22,229 nucleotides of DNA from Desulfarculales bacterium UBA702. GTDB taxonomy: Bacteria > Desulfobacterota > Syntrophobacteria > Syntrophobacterales > Syntrophobacteraceae. Location: positions 1-22,229 of the forward strand of contig DBMI01000073.1 in NCBI GenBank assembly GCA_002298165.1, read 5' to 3'. Below are positions 1 to 7,815 of this stretch, one piece after another (position 1 is the stretch's first letter; each line of letters begins with the position of its first letter). The position numbers and the translations under genes were made by a program. The notes under the pieces were generated by a model that saw nothing but the letters and a program-made list of their open reading frames with translations, searched no databases and had not been told where the DNA came from.

Positions 1-78
1 TGGTACGATCTTGGACGCGAATTAGTATTACATCATTTAAATCACCCTGTTTTCCAACTTTCCAAAATCCCTCTTACC

Positions 79-2088
79 TCATGCTTTGAACCGTATCAGA
101 ACGTCTCCTGCCTCGACTGCCTGGCCGGCAGCCGCTCGGACTTCGGCAATGACACCGTCCGTCGGGGATGCCACTCCGCTTTCCATTTTCATCGATTCCA
201 GCACCACAAGGTTTTGTCCACGGAATACCCGGTCGCCCTTTCCGGCCAATACCTCCACGACAAGTCCCGGCATGGGACAGACGAGCACATTCTCGGGCGG
301 CCTTTCCGTCTTTGCGGGCATATATTTGAGCAGTGCCCATTCCTTGGGCATGTAGACCTCGAACAGTCGTGTAATGCCGCTGAACGCGACGTGGACAAAG
401 GAATTTTCGTTTCTCATCCGGAACCGGTGCGCCTGTCCGTTTATAATGAGTTTGAACCTGCGGCGATAAAATTCGAACTCGGGTGTCACTACCTCATACT
501 TTCTGCCGCCAACATCAATGATCCATTGGCGCTTACCCTGAGCCCTTTTCAGGGACAGCTCGAACAGGTCGTCTCCGGAGCGGGCCACGTAAGAGTGTGC
601 GCCGCCGTTTTCCCTTACTCCGCCAATACGGGAAACCATCGGGCGCAACGACTCACGCACGGCGACCGTCCGGACATGATAGATAAGCGTGGCGGCCAGG
701 GCGGCCATCTCGACGTTTTGGGAATCCGGGGCGGTCCTGGACTTGCTGCCGTCGTAGTGCCTGTCTATAAAGCAGGTGGTAAGGTTGCCCCTGGTAAATT
801 CCGGATGGCACAGAACGCTGTTCACGAAATCAATGTTGGTGGTAACCCCTTCAATGTGGTAGCCGTTCAGGGCTTCTATCAGGCTGCCACAGGCCTCTTC
901 CCGGTCTTTGCCGTGACAGATTACCTTGGCCAGCATAGAGTCGTAATAGACGCCGATCCAACTGCCGGCTGTCACGCCGCTGTCCACTCTGACGCATGGC
1001 CCTCGCGGCTCGGCATAACGGGTGATCATGCCGGTAGAGGGGATGAATCTCCTTGCGGGATCTTCCGCGCATATCCGGGCCTCCATGGCCCAGCCGTTGA
1101 AAACTACGCCGGACTGATCGAAGGGCAGGGGTTCGCCGGCGGCAATCCTGAGTTGAAGCTCGACGAGATCAAGGCCGGTAACACGTTCGGTCACTGGATG
1201 CTCGACCTGAAGCCTGGTATTCATTTCGAGAAAATAGAAATTCCCTTTGGCGTCCAGCACGAATTCGACCGTTCCCGCATTAACGTAGCCGGCCTTTCGG
1301 GCCAACTCGCAGGCGGCATCTCCAAGGCCCCGCCTCAGTTCCTCGGATACTGCCGTGGATGGGGCTTCTTCAATGATTTTTTGATACCGCCGCTGGATAG
1401 AGCACTCTCTTTCACCCAGATGGACGATATTGCCGTGCGCATCCGCGAGAACCTGGATCTCCACATGCCGTGGACGTTCGATATAGCGCTCGATAAAAAC
1501 ACGGCTGTCACCGAATGCTTTTTGCGTCTCCTGCCTGCTGGAAGCCAGTGCCGCTTCCATTTCCTGCGCCGAATGGACGATTCGCATCCCCTTGCCGCCC
1601 CCGCCCGCCGCCGGCTTCAGCAGTACGGGGTAGCCGATGCTTTGCGCGGTGGAGAGGGCTTCCTCCAGGTCATTCAGGGCTGTTACCTGGCCGGGGATCA
1701 CCGGTACGCCTGCCTGGATGGCCAGCTCTTTCGAGGCAATCTTGTTTCCCATTGCGGCGATGACCCCGGCCGGCGGGCCGATAAATTTCAGTCCGGCAGC
1801 CTCGACGGCCTCGGCAAATTTCGGATTCTCAGACAAAAATCCATAGCCTGGATGGACGGCGCGACAATTCGTGGAAAGCGCCGCGTCAATGATTCTCTCT
1901 GCATTAAGGTAGGATTGCCTCGCCTGCGGGCCTCCGATATAAACCGCCTCATCGGCCAGTTGCCTGTGAAGACTGCGGCTGTCCGCGTCGGAGTAAACCG
2001 CCACTGTGCCGACACCCAGCCTTTTGCAGGTGTTAATAATGCGTACGGCTATTTCGCCACGATTGCAGATAAGTATTTTATCGAACAT
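79..2088 (-). CDS. Acyl-CoA carboxylase, biotin carboxylase + biotin carrier subunit (PccA/AccC-like)
   Basis: This is the alpha subunit of a biotin-dependent acyl-CoA carboxylase. It carboxylates biotin with ATP and bicarbonate and carries the carboxybiotin on its own C-terminal domain. The N-terminus (FDKILICNRGEIAVRI) is the classic biotin carboxylase start. An ATP-grasp glycine loop (GGGGKGMR) and the substrate motif MNTRLQVEHPVTE follow. The last ~75 residues form the biotinyl domain with ESMKM, whose Lys is the biotin site. About 669 aa is normal for a PccA-type chain. The upstream gene's stop overlaps an ATG at 2100 (ATGA), but I prefer the ATG at 2088. It is four codons in, has GAGG six bases before it, and gives the family's usual N-terminus. 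The gene is coupled to the carboxyltransferase just upstream. Substrate (propionyl, acetyl or another acyl-CoA) cannot be read from this subunit. Confidence 0.93.
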   Translation of the reverse strand: MFDKILICNRGEIAVRIINTCKRLGVGTVAVYSDADSRSLHRQLADEAVYIGGPQARQSYLNAERIIDAALSTNCRAVHPGYGFLSENPKFAEAVEAAGLKFIGPPAGVIAAMGNKIASKELAIQAGVPVIPGQVTALNDLEEALSTAQSIGYPVLLKPAAGGGGKGMRIVHSAQEMEAALASSRQETQKAFGDSRVFIERYIERPRHVEIQVLADAHGNIVHLGERECSIQRRYQKIIEEAPSTAVSEELRRGLGDAACELARKAGYVNAGTVEFVLDAKGNFYFLEMNTRLQVEHPVTERVTGLDLVELQLRIAAGEPLPFDQSGVVFNGWAMEARICAEDPARRFIPSTGMITRYAEPRGPCVRVDSGVTAGSWIGVYYDSMLAKVICHGKDREEACGSLIEALNGYHIEGVTTNIDFVNSVLCHPEFTRGNLTTCFIDRHYDGSKSRTAPDSQNVEMAALAATLIYHVRTVAVRESLRPMVSRIGGVRENGGAHSYVARSGDDLFELSLKRAQGKRQWIIDVGGRKYEVVTPEFEFYRRRFKLIINGQAHRFRMRNENSFVHVAFSGITRLFEVYMPKEWALLKYMPAKTERPPENVLVCPMPGLVVEVLAGKGDRVFRGQNLVVLESMKMESGVASPTDGVIAEVRAAAGQAVEAGDVLIRFKA

Positions 2089-2096
2089 GCCGGGCC

Positions 2097-3650
2097 TCAT
2101 AGAGGAATGTTTCCGTGTTTGCGTTCAGGTCCCTTGCTCTCTTTGCCGTCGAGCACCTGCAGAGTGCGGATCAGACGGTGGCGAGTATCCCTTGGGAAAA
2201 TCACGTCATCGATGTAGCCGCGCTGGGCGGCCAGGAAAGGGTTGGCGAAGGTGCGCCTGTACTGGGTCATTTTTTCATTCAACATTGCTTCCGGGTCCGG
2301 CGCCGACTGAATTTCCCGTCGGTGTATGACCTCGGCGGCCCCCTTCGGCCCCATGACCGCGATCTCCGCTGTGGGCCAGGCGTAGTTGACGTCGCAATGA
2401 ATATGTTTGGAATTCATCACCAGGTATGCCCCGCCGTAGGCTTTGCGCACGATAACGGCAATGCGCGGCACAGTGGCCTCCGTGAATGCATAGAGAAGTT
2501 TTGCGCCGTGACGGATGATTCCGCCGTGTTCCTGGTCGGGGCCGGGCATGAAACCAGGAACGTCAACGAGGGCAATCAAAGGGATGTTGAATGCATCGCA
2601 GAATCTTACGAATCGTCCTGCCTTGAACGAGGCGTGGGTATCAAGAACACCGGCCAGCACTGCCGGTTGATTGGCAACCAGGCCTATGGTCTGCCCACCC
2701 AGACGGCCGAAGCCGCAGACGATATTACGGGCAAAGCCCGGCTGGACTTCCATGAACTCGGCACCATCCAGGATGCTGTAGATCAGGACATTTATGTCGT
2801 AGGTCTGGTTGGGGTTTTCCGGAATGAGATAATCCAGTGCGGGATCAATCCGGTCGGTCGGATCGCGCAGATCGAGCAGCGGCGCCCTCTGGCGGTTATT
2901 CGATGGCAGATAGTTTATAAGACGCCGTATTTCGCGAAGGCACAGCACATCGTTTGGAGCGGTGAAATGAGCGACGCCGCTTACCGAGCCATGGACGTTT
3001 GTTCCGCCCAGGTCTTCCGATGTTATATCCTGATGGGTGACGGTTTTTACGACGGATGGACCTGTCACGAACATATAGGAGGAATTTTCCACCATGAAGA
3101 CGAAGTCGGTTATGGCGGGACTGTAGACGGCTCCTCCCGCGCAAGGTCCCATTATGCACGATATCTGGGGAACTACGCCGCTGGCCCTCACATTGCGGTG
3201 AAAGATTTCCCCGTATGCGGCGAGGGCATCGACGCCCTCCTGAATCCGAGCGCCACCCGAATCATTCAGACCTATGATCGGGTTACCAACTTTTACCGCG
3301 AGGTCCATTACCTTACAGATTTTTTGAGCGTGGGCTTCGCCTAGTGACCCGCCTACTACGGTAAAATCCTGGCTGAAAACAAAAACTTCACGGCCGTCAA
3401 TATTTCCATGACCGGTGATCACGCCGTCTCCCGGATAGCTTCTGGCATCCCCAAGGGCACCCCCCCGGCCAAGCTTAAGCACATCAAACTCTTCGAAACT
3501 GCCGTCGTCGAGGAGCAGGTCGATTCGCTCGCGGGCCGTCAGTTTGCCACCGCGGTGCTGGGCGTCCCTTTTTTCGGGTCCTCCGGCATCTATTGACTCG
3601 TCACGGAGCTTTTCCAGGGTTTCGATAGTTGTATGGTATTCGGCTTGCAT
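2097..3650 (-). CDS. Acyl-CoA carboxylase carboxyltransferase subunit (PccB-like)
   Basis: This is the beta subunit that transfers CO2 from carboxybiotin to an acyl-CoA. It is 517 aa, typical of the PccB/MmdA family, with two crotonase-like halves. The oxyanion-forming glycine motifs are visible at about residues 168-174 (GPCAGGA) and 402-408 (RKAYGGA). CDVNYAWPTAEIAVMG at about 419-434 holds an Asp that may correspond to the one reported to favour propionyl-CoA in actinobacterial PccB; I aligned this by eye only. AGAGG lies just upstream of the ATG, and the stop overlaps the next gene's first ATG. Having a biotin carboxylase partner argues for a carboxylase rather than a sodium-pumping decarboxylase. 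With the epimerase-like gene at 21456 it would make a methylmalonyl-CoA route, but the mutase in this window does not look specific for that substrate. Confidence 0.92.
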   Translation of the reverse strand: MQAEYHTTIETLEKLRDESIDAGGPEKRDAQHRGGKLTARERIDLLLDDGSFEEFDVLKLGRGGALGDARSYPGDGVITGHGNIDGREVFVFSQDFTVVGGSLGEAHAQKICKVMDLAVKVGNPIIGLNDSGGARIQEGVDALAAYGEIFHRNVRASGVVPQISCIMGPCAGGAVYSPAITDFVFMVENSSYMFVTGPSVVKTVTHQDITSEDLGGTNVHGSVSGVAHFTAPNDVLCLREIRRLINYLPSNNRQRAPLLDLRDPTDRIDPALDYLIPENPNQTYDINVLIYSILDGAEFMEVQPGFARNIVCGFGRLGGQTIGLVANQPAVLAGVLDTHASFKAGRFVRFCDAFNIPLIALVDVPGFMPGPDQEHGGIIRHGAKLLYAFTEATVPRIAVIVRKAYGGAYLVMNSKHIHCDVNYAWPTAEIAVMGPKGAAEVIHRREIQSAPDPEAMLNEKMTQYRRTFANPFLAAQRGYIDDVIFPRDTRHRLIRTLQVLDGKESKGPERKHGNIPL

Positions 3651-3758
3651 CCTTTTCCTCTATTCTGTTTCCATGGGATGGCCCTGGAATGTTTTGGACC
3701 AATTTTATTCAATGCTTTTACCCCTGCACAAGTTCCGGGGCAAAGCGGCGTCTGAATA

Positions 3759-4418
3759 TCAGAGCTGAATTCGCCCATTTAGAAACGGGTTCGTAAGCCG
3801 TTCGCTCTCGACGGTTGAAGAAGAAGATATCCCGTAATTGTGCCCGGGATATATCCGCGTATCGTCGGGCAGGACGAGTATTTTCGATTTGATGGAATCG
3901 ATCATCTGGGGCCCCGATGATCTGGGTCCGTCATCCCTTCCGACCGATCCGATAAACAGGGTGTCGCCGGTAAGGCAAATTCCGCGATCCGGATGATAGA
4001 GACAAATACCGCCGGGCGTATGCCCCGGGGTATGGAGCACGCGCCATTCGAACTCGCCCACAGTGAGGATGTCTCCATCCCTGAGCACTTCATCGGCGGG
4101 TGGAGACTTTCGGGCATTGAACAATTCCAGCCAGTAATCCCCAATCCTTTCGAGGTACGCGGCCTCCGCTTCGTGTATTTTGATGCGGGCACCGGTTTTC
4201 TCCTGCATTTCCGCATTGCCCATTATGTGATCGACGTGGCCGTGGGTGTTGATGATTTCCCGTATCTTCAGATGGTTGGCATCAGCAAAGCCGATCAATT
4301 CATCCACGTCGTCGGCCGGATCCACAACTATGGCCTCGTGAGAGCGCAGGTCTCCTATCAGATATGCAAAGACTGCGTGTGGTCCTACTTCCACCTGCTG
4401 AAAATAAAAATTGCTCAT
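3759..4418 (-). CDS. MBL-fold hydrolase, glyoxalase II-like
   Basis: This is a 219-aa metallo-beta-lactamase-fold hydrolase of the hydroxyacylglutathione hydrolase-like group. The zinc motif THGHVDH (H59, H61, D63, H64) is intact, followed by a TPGHTPG loop and a LTGDTLF segment supplying the bridging Asp. No signal peptide or membrane segment is seen, so it should be cytoplasmic. Its ATG overlaps the stop of the upstream MBL gene (ATGA), so the two are translationally coupled. Family members hydrolyse thioesters, lactones or persulfides. In a CoA-intermediate cluster a thioesterase or lactonase role is possible but unproven. GSVGRDDG near the metal site resembles persulfide dioxygenase/GloB-like proteins, so the family cannot be narrowed further from sequence alone. 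Confidence 0.85.
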   Translation of the reverse strand: MSNFYFQQVEVGPHAVFAYLIGDLRSHEAIVVDPADDVDELIGFADANHLKIREIINTHGHVDHIMGNAEMQEKTGARIKIHEAEAAYLERIGDYWLELFNARKSPPADEVLRDGDILTVGEFEWRVLHTPGHTPGGICLYHPDRGICLTGDTLFIGSVGRDDGPRSSGPQMIDSIKSKILVLPDDTRIYPGHNYGISSSSTVESERLTNPFLNGRIQL

Positions 4419-5326
4419 GAGACATACCCCGGAACTTTCCCGGTTTTTTTCAGATAAATCAGGATGCCCTTGACGCTCAGGCGGAAAGAAAAATGCAGTT
4501 CGGGATAGTTCTCGAGTTCTTTGTTCCTCTCAATAAAATGTTCGAACATCTCCTCTGGATCGGCCTCCGGATTTTCACAGGCAATTTCTCGGATGCACTC
4601 GCTCCACAGGTCATGCTTTTTTTTAAGGGTATCGTAGAACCCATCGAGTTCGTCAGTAGCGAAAGGACCGCAGTGGGTAAAACAGATGCGCCTGGGTTTC
4701 ATCGCCTTTATCGCATCGATTGACTGCTTGGCCGATTCCTTGTCGTAATCGGACGGGGGCGACATCAAGAAGTTAGGAAGTCCCTTCAATTTGCCTCCCA
4801 GGGCGTCGCCTGAGAAAAGGGATCCCGATCTCGTGTCGAAGTAGACAAGGTGATGTTTGGCATGTCCCGGAGTAGGATGCACCTCCAACCTGCTCTCCCC
4901 CAAGTCTATTGAGTCGCCCGAACCGACAGCCATGACCTGCCGCTCCGGGATGGGGATCATGTCGCCTTCCGGAGAGTGTCCGCTGCCGTACGCCTTCTTT
5001 ACGCTTTCCATAAGTTTTGAGGGATCGATGAGATGCCTGGCCCCCTTCTCATGCACGAGAACCTTTAAATCCGGATTTTCTCTTGCGATGTATCCCGCGC
5101 CGCCGGCATGATCGAGGTGGACATGGGTGAGGGCAATAAAATCGATGTCCCGCGGAGTCATTGAGACTTTCCTGAGCCCATCCAAAAGCTCGGGTACAGT
5201 CACGGGATATCCGGATTCGATCAGGATATTGCGGCGATCCCGGATGAGCCAGCTTGTCGTAAACCCGTCTATATCGAAGAGCGTCATACGCTCGTCCAAT
5301 TTCTCTACATTCATAACAGGCACCAT
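4415..5326 (-). CDS. MBL-fold metallohydrolase (about 303 aa)
   Basis: This is a second metallo-beta-lactamase-fold enzyme with THVHLDH (H68, H70, D72, H73 from the chosen start), a TPGHAKHH loop and FSGDALGG. A C-terminal helical region of about 100 residues resembles MBL proteins annotated as Zn-dependent hydrolases or glyoxylases. The frame stays open upstream to about 5560, but that part runs through two strong hairpins and into the SDR gene and reads as low-complexity. I therefore start at the ATG at 5326; the ATG at 5314 (MNVEKL) is also possible. Neither start has a strong ribosome binding site. The gene ends overlapping the next MBL gene and follows the SDR by 154 bp. Its substrate is unknown. 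Confidence 0.83.
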   Translation of the reverse strand: MVPVMNVEKLDERMTLFDIDGFTTSWLIRDRRNILIESGYPVTVPELLDGLRKVSMTPRDIDFIALTHVHLDHAGGAGYIARENPDLKVLVHEKGARHLIDPSKLMESVKKAYGSGHSPEGDMIPIPERQVMAVGSGDSIDLGESRLEVHPTPGHAKHHLVYFDTRSGSLFSGDALGGKLKGLPNFLMSPPSDYDKESAKQSIDAIKAMKPRRICFTHCGPFATDELDGFYDTLKKKHDLWSECIREIACENPEADPEEMFEHFIERNKELENYPELHFSFRLSVKGILIYLKKTGKVPGYVS

Positions 5327-5356
5327 CGTTTTCTGGCCGGCCCGATTACCTTGGCT

Positions 5357-5438
5357 GCGGCAGGTGGGACAGGCTGGCGAACCTGCCGCCCCGGGGCGTT
5401 GCCACAAAAGGCTGAGGCAGGCCGGAAAGCCTGCCTCA
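5357..5438. repeat. Tandem pair of GC-rich palindromes (REP-like or terminator hairpins)
   Basis: Two perfect hairpins lie side by side. The first has a 9-bp stem, 5357-5365 (gcggcaggt) pairing with 5381-5389. The second has a 10-bp stem, 5413-5422 (tgaggcaggc) pairing with 5429-5438 around a 6-base loop. Both share a GGCAGG core. They sit between the SDR and MBL genes. Read on the minus strand the second hairpin is followed by GCCTTTTG, so it could be a weak terminator or an mRNA processing element. The shared core also fits a dispersed REP-type repeat; copy number elsewhere in the genome would decide. Confidence 0.6.
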
Positions 5439-5480
5439 AATGTATTCCGATGCGCTAAGAAGCCGGCAACTGGACCAGTC

Positions 5481-6275
5481 TTAGCCTTTGGACCCCAAGC
5501 GAAGGCCTCCGTGAATGAAATAGACATCGCCGCCCAAAGCCTCATTGCGATAAAGCTCACCTATAAGAGATGCGACCTCTTCGGGTTCGACCAGGCGGTT
5601 AATGGGCACGCTCTCAAGGATCTTGTCGAGGGCTTTCTGATTCATGCCTTTTACCATGGCCGTTCCCACATAGCCCGGCGCCACGGCGACACAGCGTATC
5701 TTATCGGCCAGCCCCCGCCTGAAGAACTCGGCTGTGATCACTTTGGGCATTACGGCCATTGCGGCCTTTGTGGACGAATAGTTGATCTGCCCGGCGGTAC
5801 CCAGGGAGCCGGTGGATGAAATCAAACAGATCAGACCCCTGCAGTTGTTATTGACCATCTTTTCGCCACATTCCCTGACGGTCAGGAAGACCCCTGTCAG
5901 GTTGATGTTAATGACGGAGCTGAACTGGTCGAGCGACATTTTTCCTGTAACTTTGCCGGTTTCGCGATCCGGAGACAACAGCAGCCCGTCGCGGATAATG
6001 CCGGCGCAAGGGACCACCAGGTTTATCGAGCCGAATCGATCTATAGCCAGCTGGGCCAATGCGTCATTATCCTGCTCTTTCGTGACATCCATAACAAGGG
6101 TGGCAACTTTGCCGCCCATGCCCTGGATCTCTTTCTCGACTCGATTCAGGGCATCCTGCGAGACATCTCCCAGGACCACCTTGCCCCCGTTCTTTACCCA
6201 GTATTTCGCTATGGTTTCACCGATTCCGCTGCCGCCTCCGGTGATAACCGCAACGGAGTCCTGTATATTCAACAT
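5481..6275 (-). CDS. SDR-family dehydrogenase, likely 3-hydroxyacyl-CoA dehydrogenase
   Basis: This is a 264-aa classical short-chain dehydrogenase/reductase. It has the Rossmann motif TGGGSGIG (residues 12-19), an Asp at about 37 after the second strand (predicting NAD(H) rather than NADP(H)), Asn in NINLTG (about N125), Ser in LISSTGS (about S153), and the catalytic pair Y166 and K170 in YSSTK. The usual NNAG is replaced by PCAG, which is a mild deviation. AAGGAG lies seven bases before the ATG. It is transcribed with the mutase subunits and MeaB, so the inferred job is NAD-dependent oxidation of the mutase product, for example 3-hydroxybutyryl-CoA to acetoacetyl-CoA. An SDR with that activity is reported in the Desulfococcus biacutus acetone pathway. 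A FabG-type reductase is the main alternative. Confidence 0.88.
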   Translation of the reverse strand: MLNIQDSVAVITGGGSGIGETIAKYWVKNGGKVVLGDVSQDALNRVEKEIQGMGGKVATLVMDVTKEQDNDALAQLAIDRFGSINLVVPCAGIIRDGLLLSPDRETGKVTGKMSLDQFSSVININLTGVFLTVRECGEKMVNNNCRGLICLISSTGSLGTAGQINYSSTKAAMAVMPKVITAEFFRRGLADKIRCVAVAPGYVGTAMVKGMNQKALDKILESVPINRLVEPEEVASLIGELYRNEALGGDVYFIHGGLRLGSKG

Positions 6276-6377
6276 GCTGTTGCTCCTTAAAGTCTATTAA
6301 AAGGGTGCTCCCTGGATGACTGTCAGAAAGGACGTCCGAAAGATGCCGGTCTCGCTCCTGCGATCAACCTCCGGGCT

Positions 6378-7367
6378 CTATTGCTTTTGCGGCCATAGGC
6401 CGGAATCCCTCAATGATGACCAGACGAATTGCTGGGCGGTGTTTTGAGGGTCGGCACGTCGAAGCCAGGCATCATTTACGACCTGCTCGATGTCTTTTTT
6501 GTGAACCATGTCCCAGAGAATCTTGGCGAATTCATTTTCGATCCTGGTGTGCAGTTCCTGCCTGAGCTGCCGCTTCCGCCGCTGCTCAAGCCTCGAATTT
6601 TCATCTAGATGGTCGTAGTGGGACCATATCCCCGCGTAAAGCTCATCGATACCTTTGCTGATCGAGGCAGAAGTCATGAATATCTGAGGATCCCAGTCTC
6701 GTTTGCGCAAGGAGCGCTTGAGCATCCCCCTGATCGAGGTGGAAATGTCCTCGGCTCCCGGTCGATCGGCTTTGTTGATGACAAATATATCGGCAATTTC
6801 CATCAAGCCGGCTTTCATGATCTGAATCGAGTCCCCTGATTCGGGTGTCAGGATGACGACAACCGTATCGGTTGCTTCGGCGATATCGAGTTCGGATTGT
6901 CCAACGCCAACCGTCTCGATTATGATGATCTGCTTGCCGCAGGCATCCAGGATGCGGGCGGCTTCCTTGCTCGTTCTGGCAAGCCCGCCCATTACCCTCC
7001 CGGAACTCATGCTGCGGATAAAGACATCCATCTTCTCGGATTTGACGTTCATGCGGACCCTGTCGCCGAGCAATGATCCACCCGAGAACGGGCTGGATGG
7101 ATCAACCGCTATGACACCGACCGAGAGATTGTTTTTGCAAAACATGCTGATCAGTCGGTCCACTGTCGTGCTCTTTCCGGCACCCGGCGGCCCGGTAACC
7201 CCGATATAGTAGGCCTTGCCCGCATGCGGGGATATTTTTTCCATGATGTAAGGTGCGTACTCGTCACTTCTTTCCACCATGGAAATCAGCCGGGAAATCG
7301 ATAGCTTTTCACCCTTCAGCGATCTTTCAATTAGCTCGTCAACCAGTTCTTTTTTCTCGATTTTCAT
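6378..7367 (-). CDS. meaB: MeaB/ArgK-type G-protein chaperone of acyl-CoA mutase
   Basis: This is a P-loop GTPase of the SIMIBI class that loads and protects the adenosylcobalamin cofactor of acyl-CoA mutases. The Walker A motif GPPGAGKST is at residues 59-67. AVDPSSPFSGGSLLGDRVRM follows the family's conserved switch region, TVGVGQSE gives the next motif, and VINKAD is the NKxD guanine-specificity motif. A C-terminal helical dimerisation arm completes a normal length of 329 aa. It starts 17 bp after the small mutase subunit, so it belongs to the same transcript. It supports the view that the upstream genes encode a genuine B12 mutase. The ribosome binding site is weak and the start is chosen from homology. 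Confidence 0.93.
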   Translation of the reverse strand: MKIEKKELVDELIERSLKGEKLSISRLISMVERSDEYAPYIMEKISPHAGKAYYIGVTGPPGAGKSTTVDRLISMFCKNNLSVGVIAVDPSSPFSGGSLLGDRVRMNVKSEKMDVFIRSMSSGRVMGGLARTSKEAARILDACGKQIIIIETVGVGQSELDIAEATDTVVVILTPESGDSIQIMKAGLMEIADIFVINKADRPGAEDISTSIRGMLKRSLRKRDWDPQIFMTSASISKGIDELYAGIWSHYDHLDENSRLEQRRKRQLRQELHTRIENEFAKILWDMVHKKDIEQVVNDAWLRRADPQNTAQQFVWSSLRDSGLWPQKQ

Positions 7368-7384
7368 GGGGCACCCGCGATTCT

Positions 7385-7786
7385 TTAATGGGTGTTGTTA
7401 ACCGCTGCATTTATGCCGTCAATGATTTCCTGCATGGGTGTATCAGGCAGAAATACCTTCTGCACTCCGTACTCTTTCTCCAGCCTTTTGGCGTGATCCG
7501 GTGGCATTACGCCGCCCATGAATACTTTTACGCGGTCCAGTCCTTTTTCCCTGAGCATGTCCACGACAATCGGGCCCAGTGCAAGATGGTTCCCGCTGAG
7601 GCTGCTCAAGCCAACTACGTCCGCATCTTCTTCGATGGCAGCCTCGACGATTTCCGTGGGAAACTTGTTGCCAAGATAGACCACGTCCATTCCGGCTTCT
7701 TTCATAAATTGAGACACCAGGTAAACGCCCCGCCAGTGAATATCGAGACCCAGCTTGGCCATTACTACTTTGATCTTTCTGTCCAT
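7385..7786 (-). CDS. Acyl-CoA mutase small subunit, B12-binding
   Basis: This is the cobalamin-binding subunit of a split acyl-CoA mutase, 133 aa. The motif GLDIHWRG contains the family's DxHxxG (D15, H17, G20), where the His is the lower axial ligand to cobalt in base-off binding. The SxL segment (GLSSLSGNHL) and a GG motif (FMGGVMPP) that cradle the nucleotide tail follow. Most methylmalonyl-CoA mutases read GLDGHDRG here, so the I and W are unusual. I start at the ATG at 7786, which has GGAG six bases upstream; an in-frame TTG at 7798 lies on top of that site and is less likely. The gene lies about 30 bp after the large subunit and 17 bp before MeaB. This split layout is typical of isobutyryl- and 2-hydroxyisobutyryl-CoA mutases. 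Confidence 0.92.
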   Translation of the reverse strand: MDRKIKVVMAKLGLDIHWRGVYLVSQFMKEAGMDVVYLGNKFPTEIVEAAIEEDADVVGLSSLSGNHLALGPIVVDMLREKGLDRVKVFMGGVMPPDHAKRLEKEYGVQKVFLPDTPMQEIIDGINAAVNNTH

Positions 7787-7815
7787 AACTTTCTCCAACC
7801 CTTATGAATAAAGAT

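Noticed and set aside
214..2217. Long plus-strand open frame opposite the biotin carboxylase gene
   Set aside because: It is antisense to a protein with unmistakable biotin carboxylase and biotinyl motifs; its translation shows no domain.
2115..3344. Long plus-strand open frame opposite the carboxyltransferase gene
   Set aside because: Shadow of a conserved gene with both oxyanion motifs; no ribosome binding site or recognisable domain.
5327..5560. N-terminal extension of the MBL gene
   Set aside because: It would run through two GC-rich hairpins and overlap the end of the SDR gene; its translation is unlike any MBL N-terminus.
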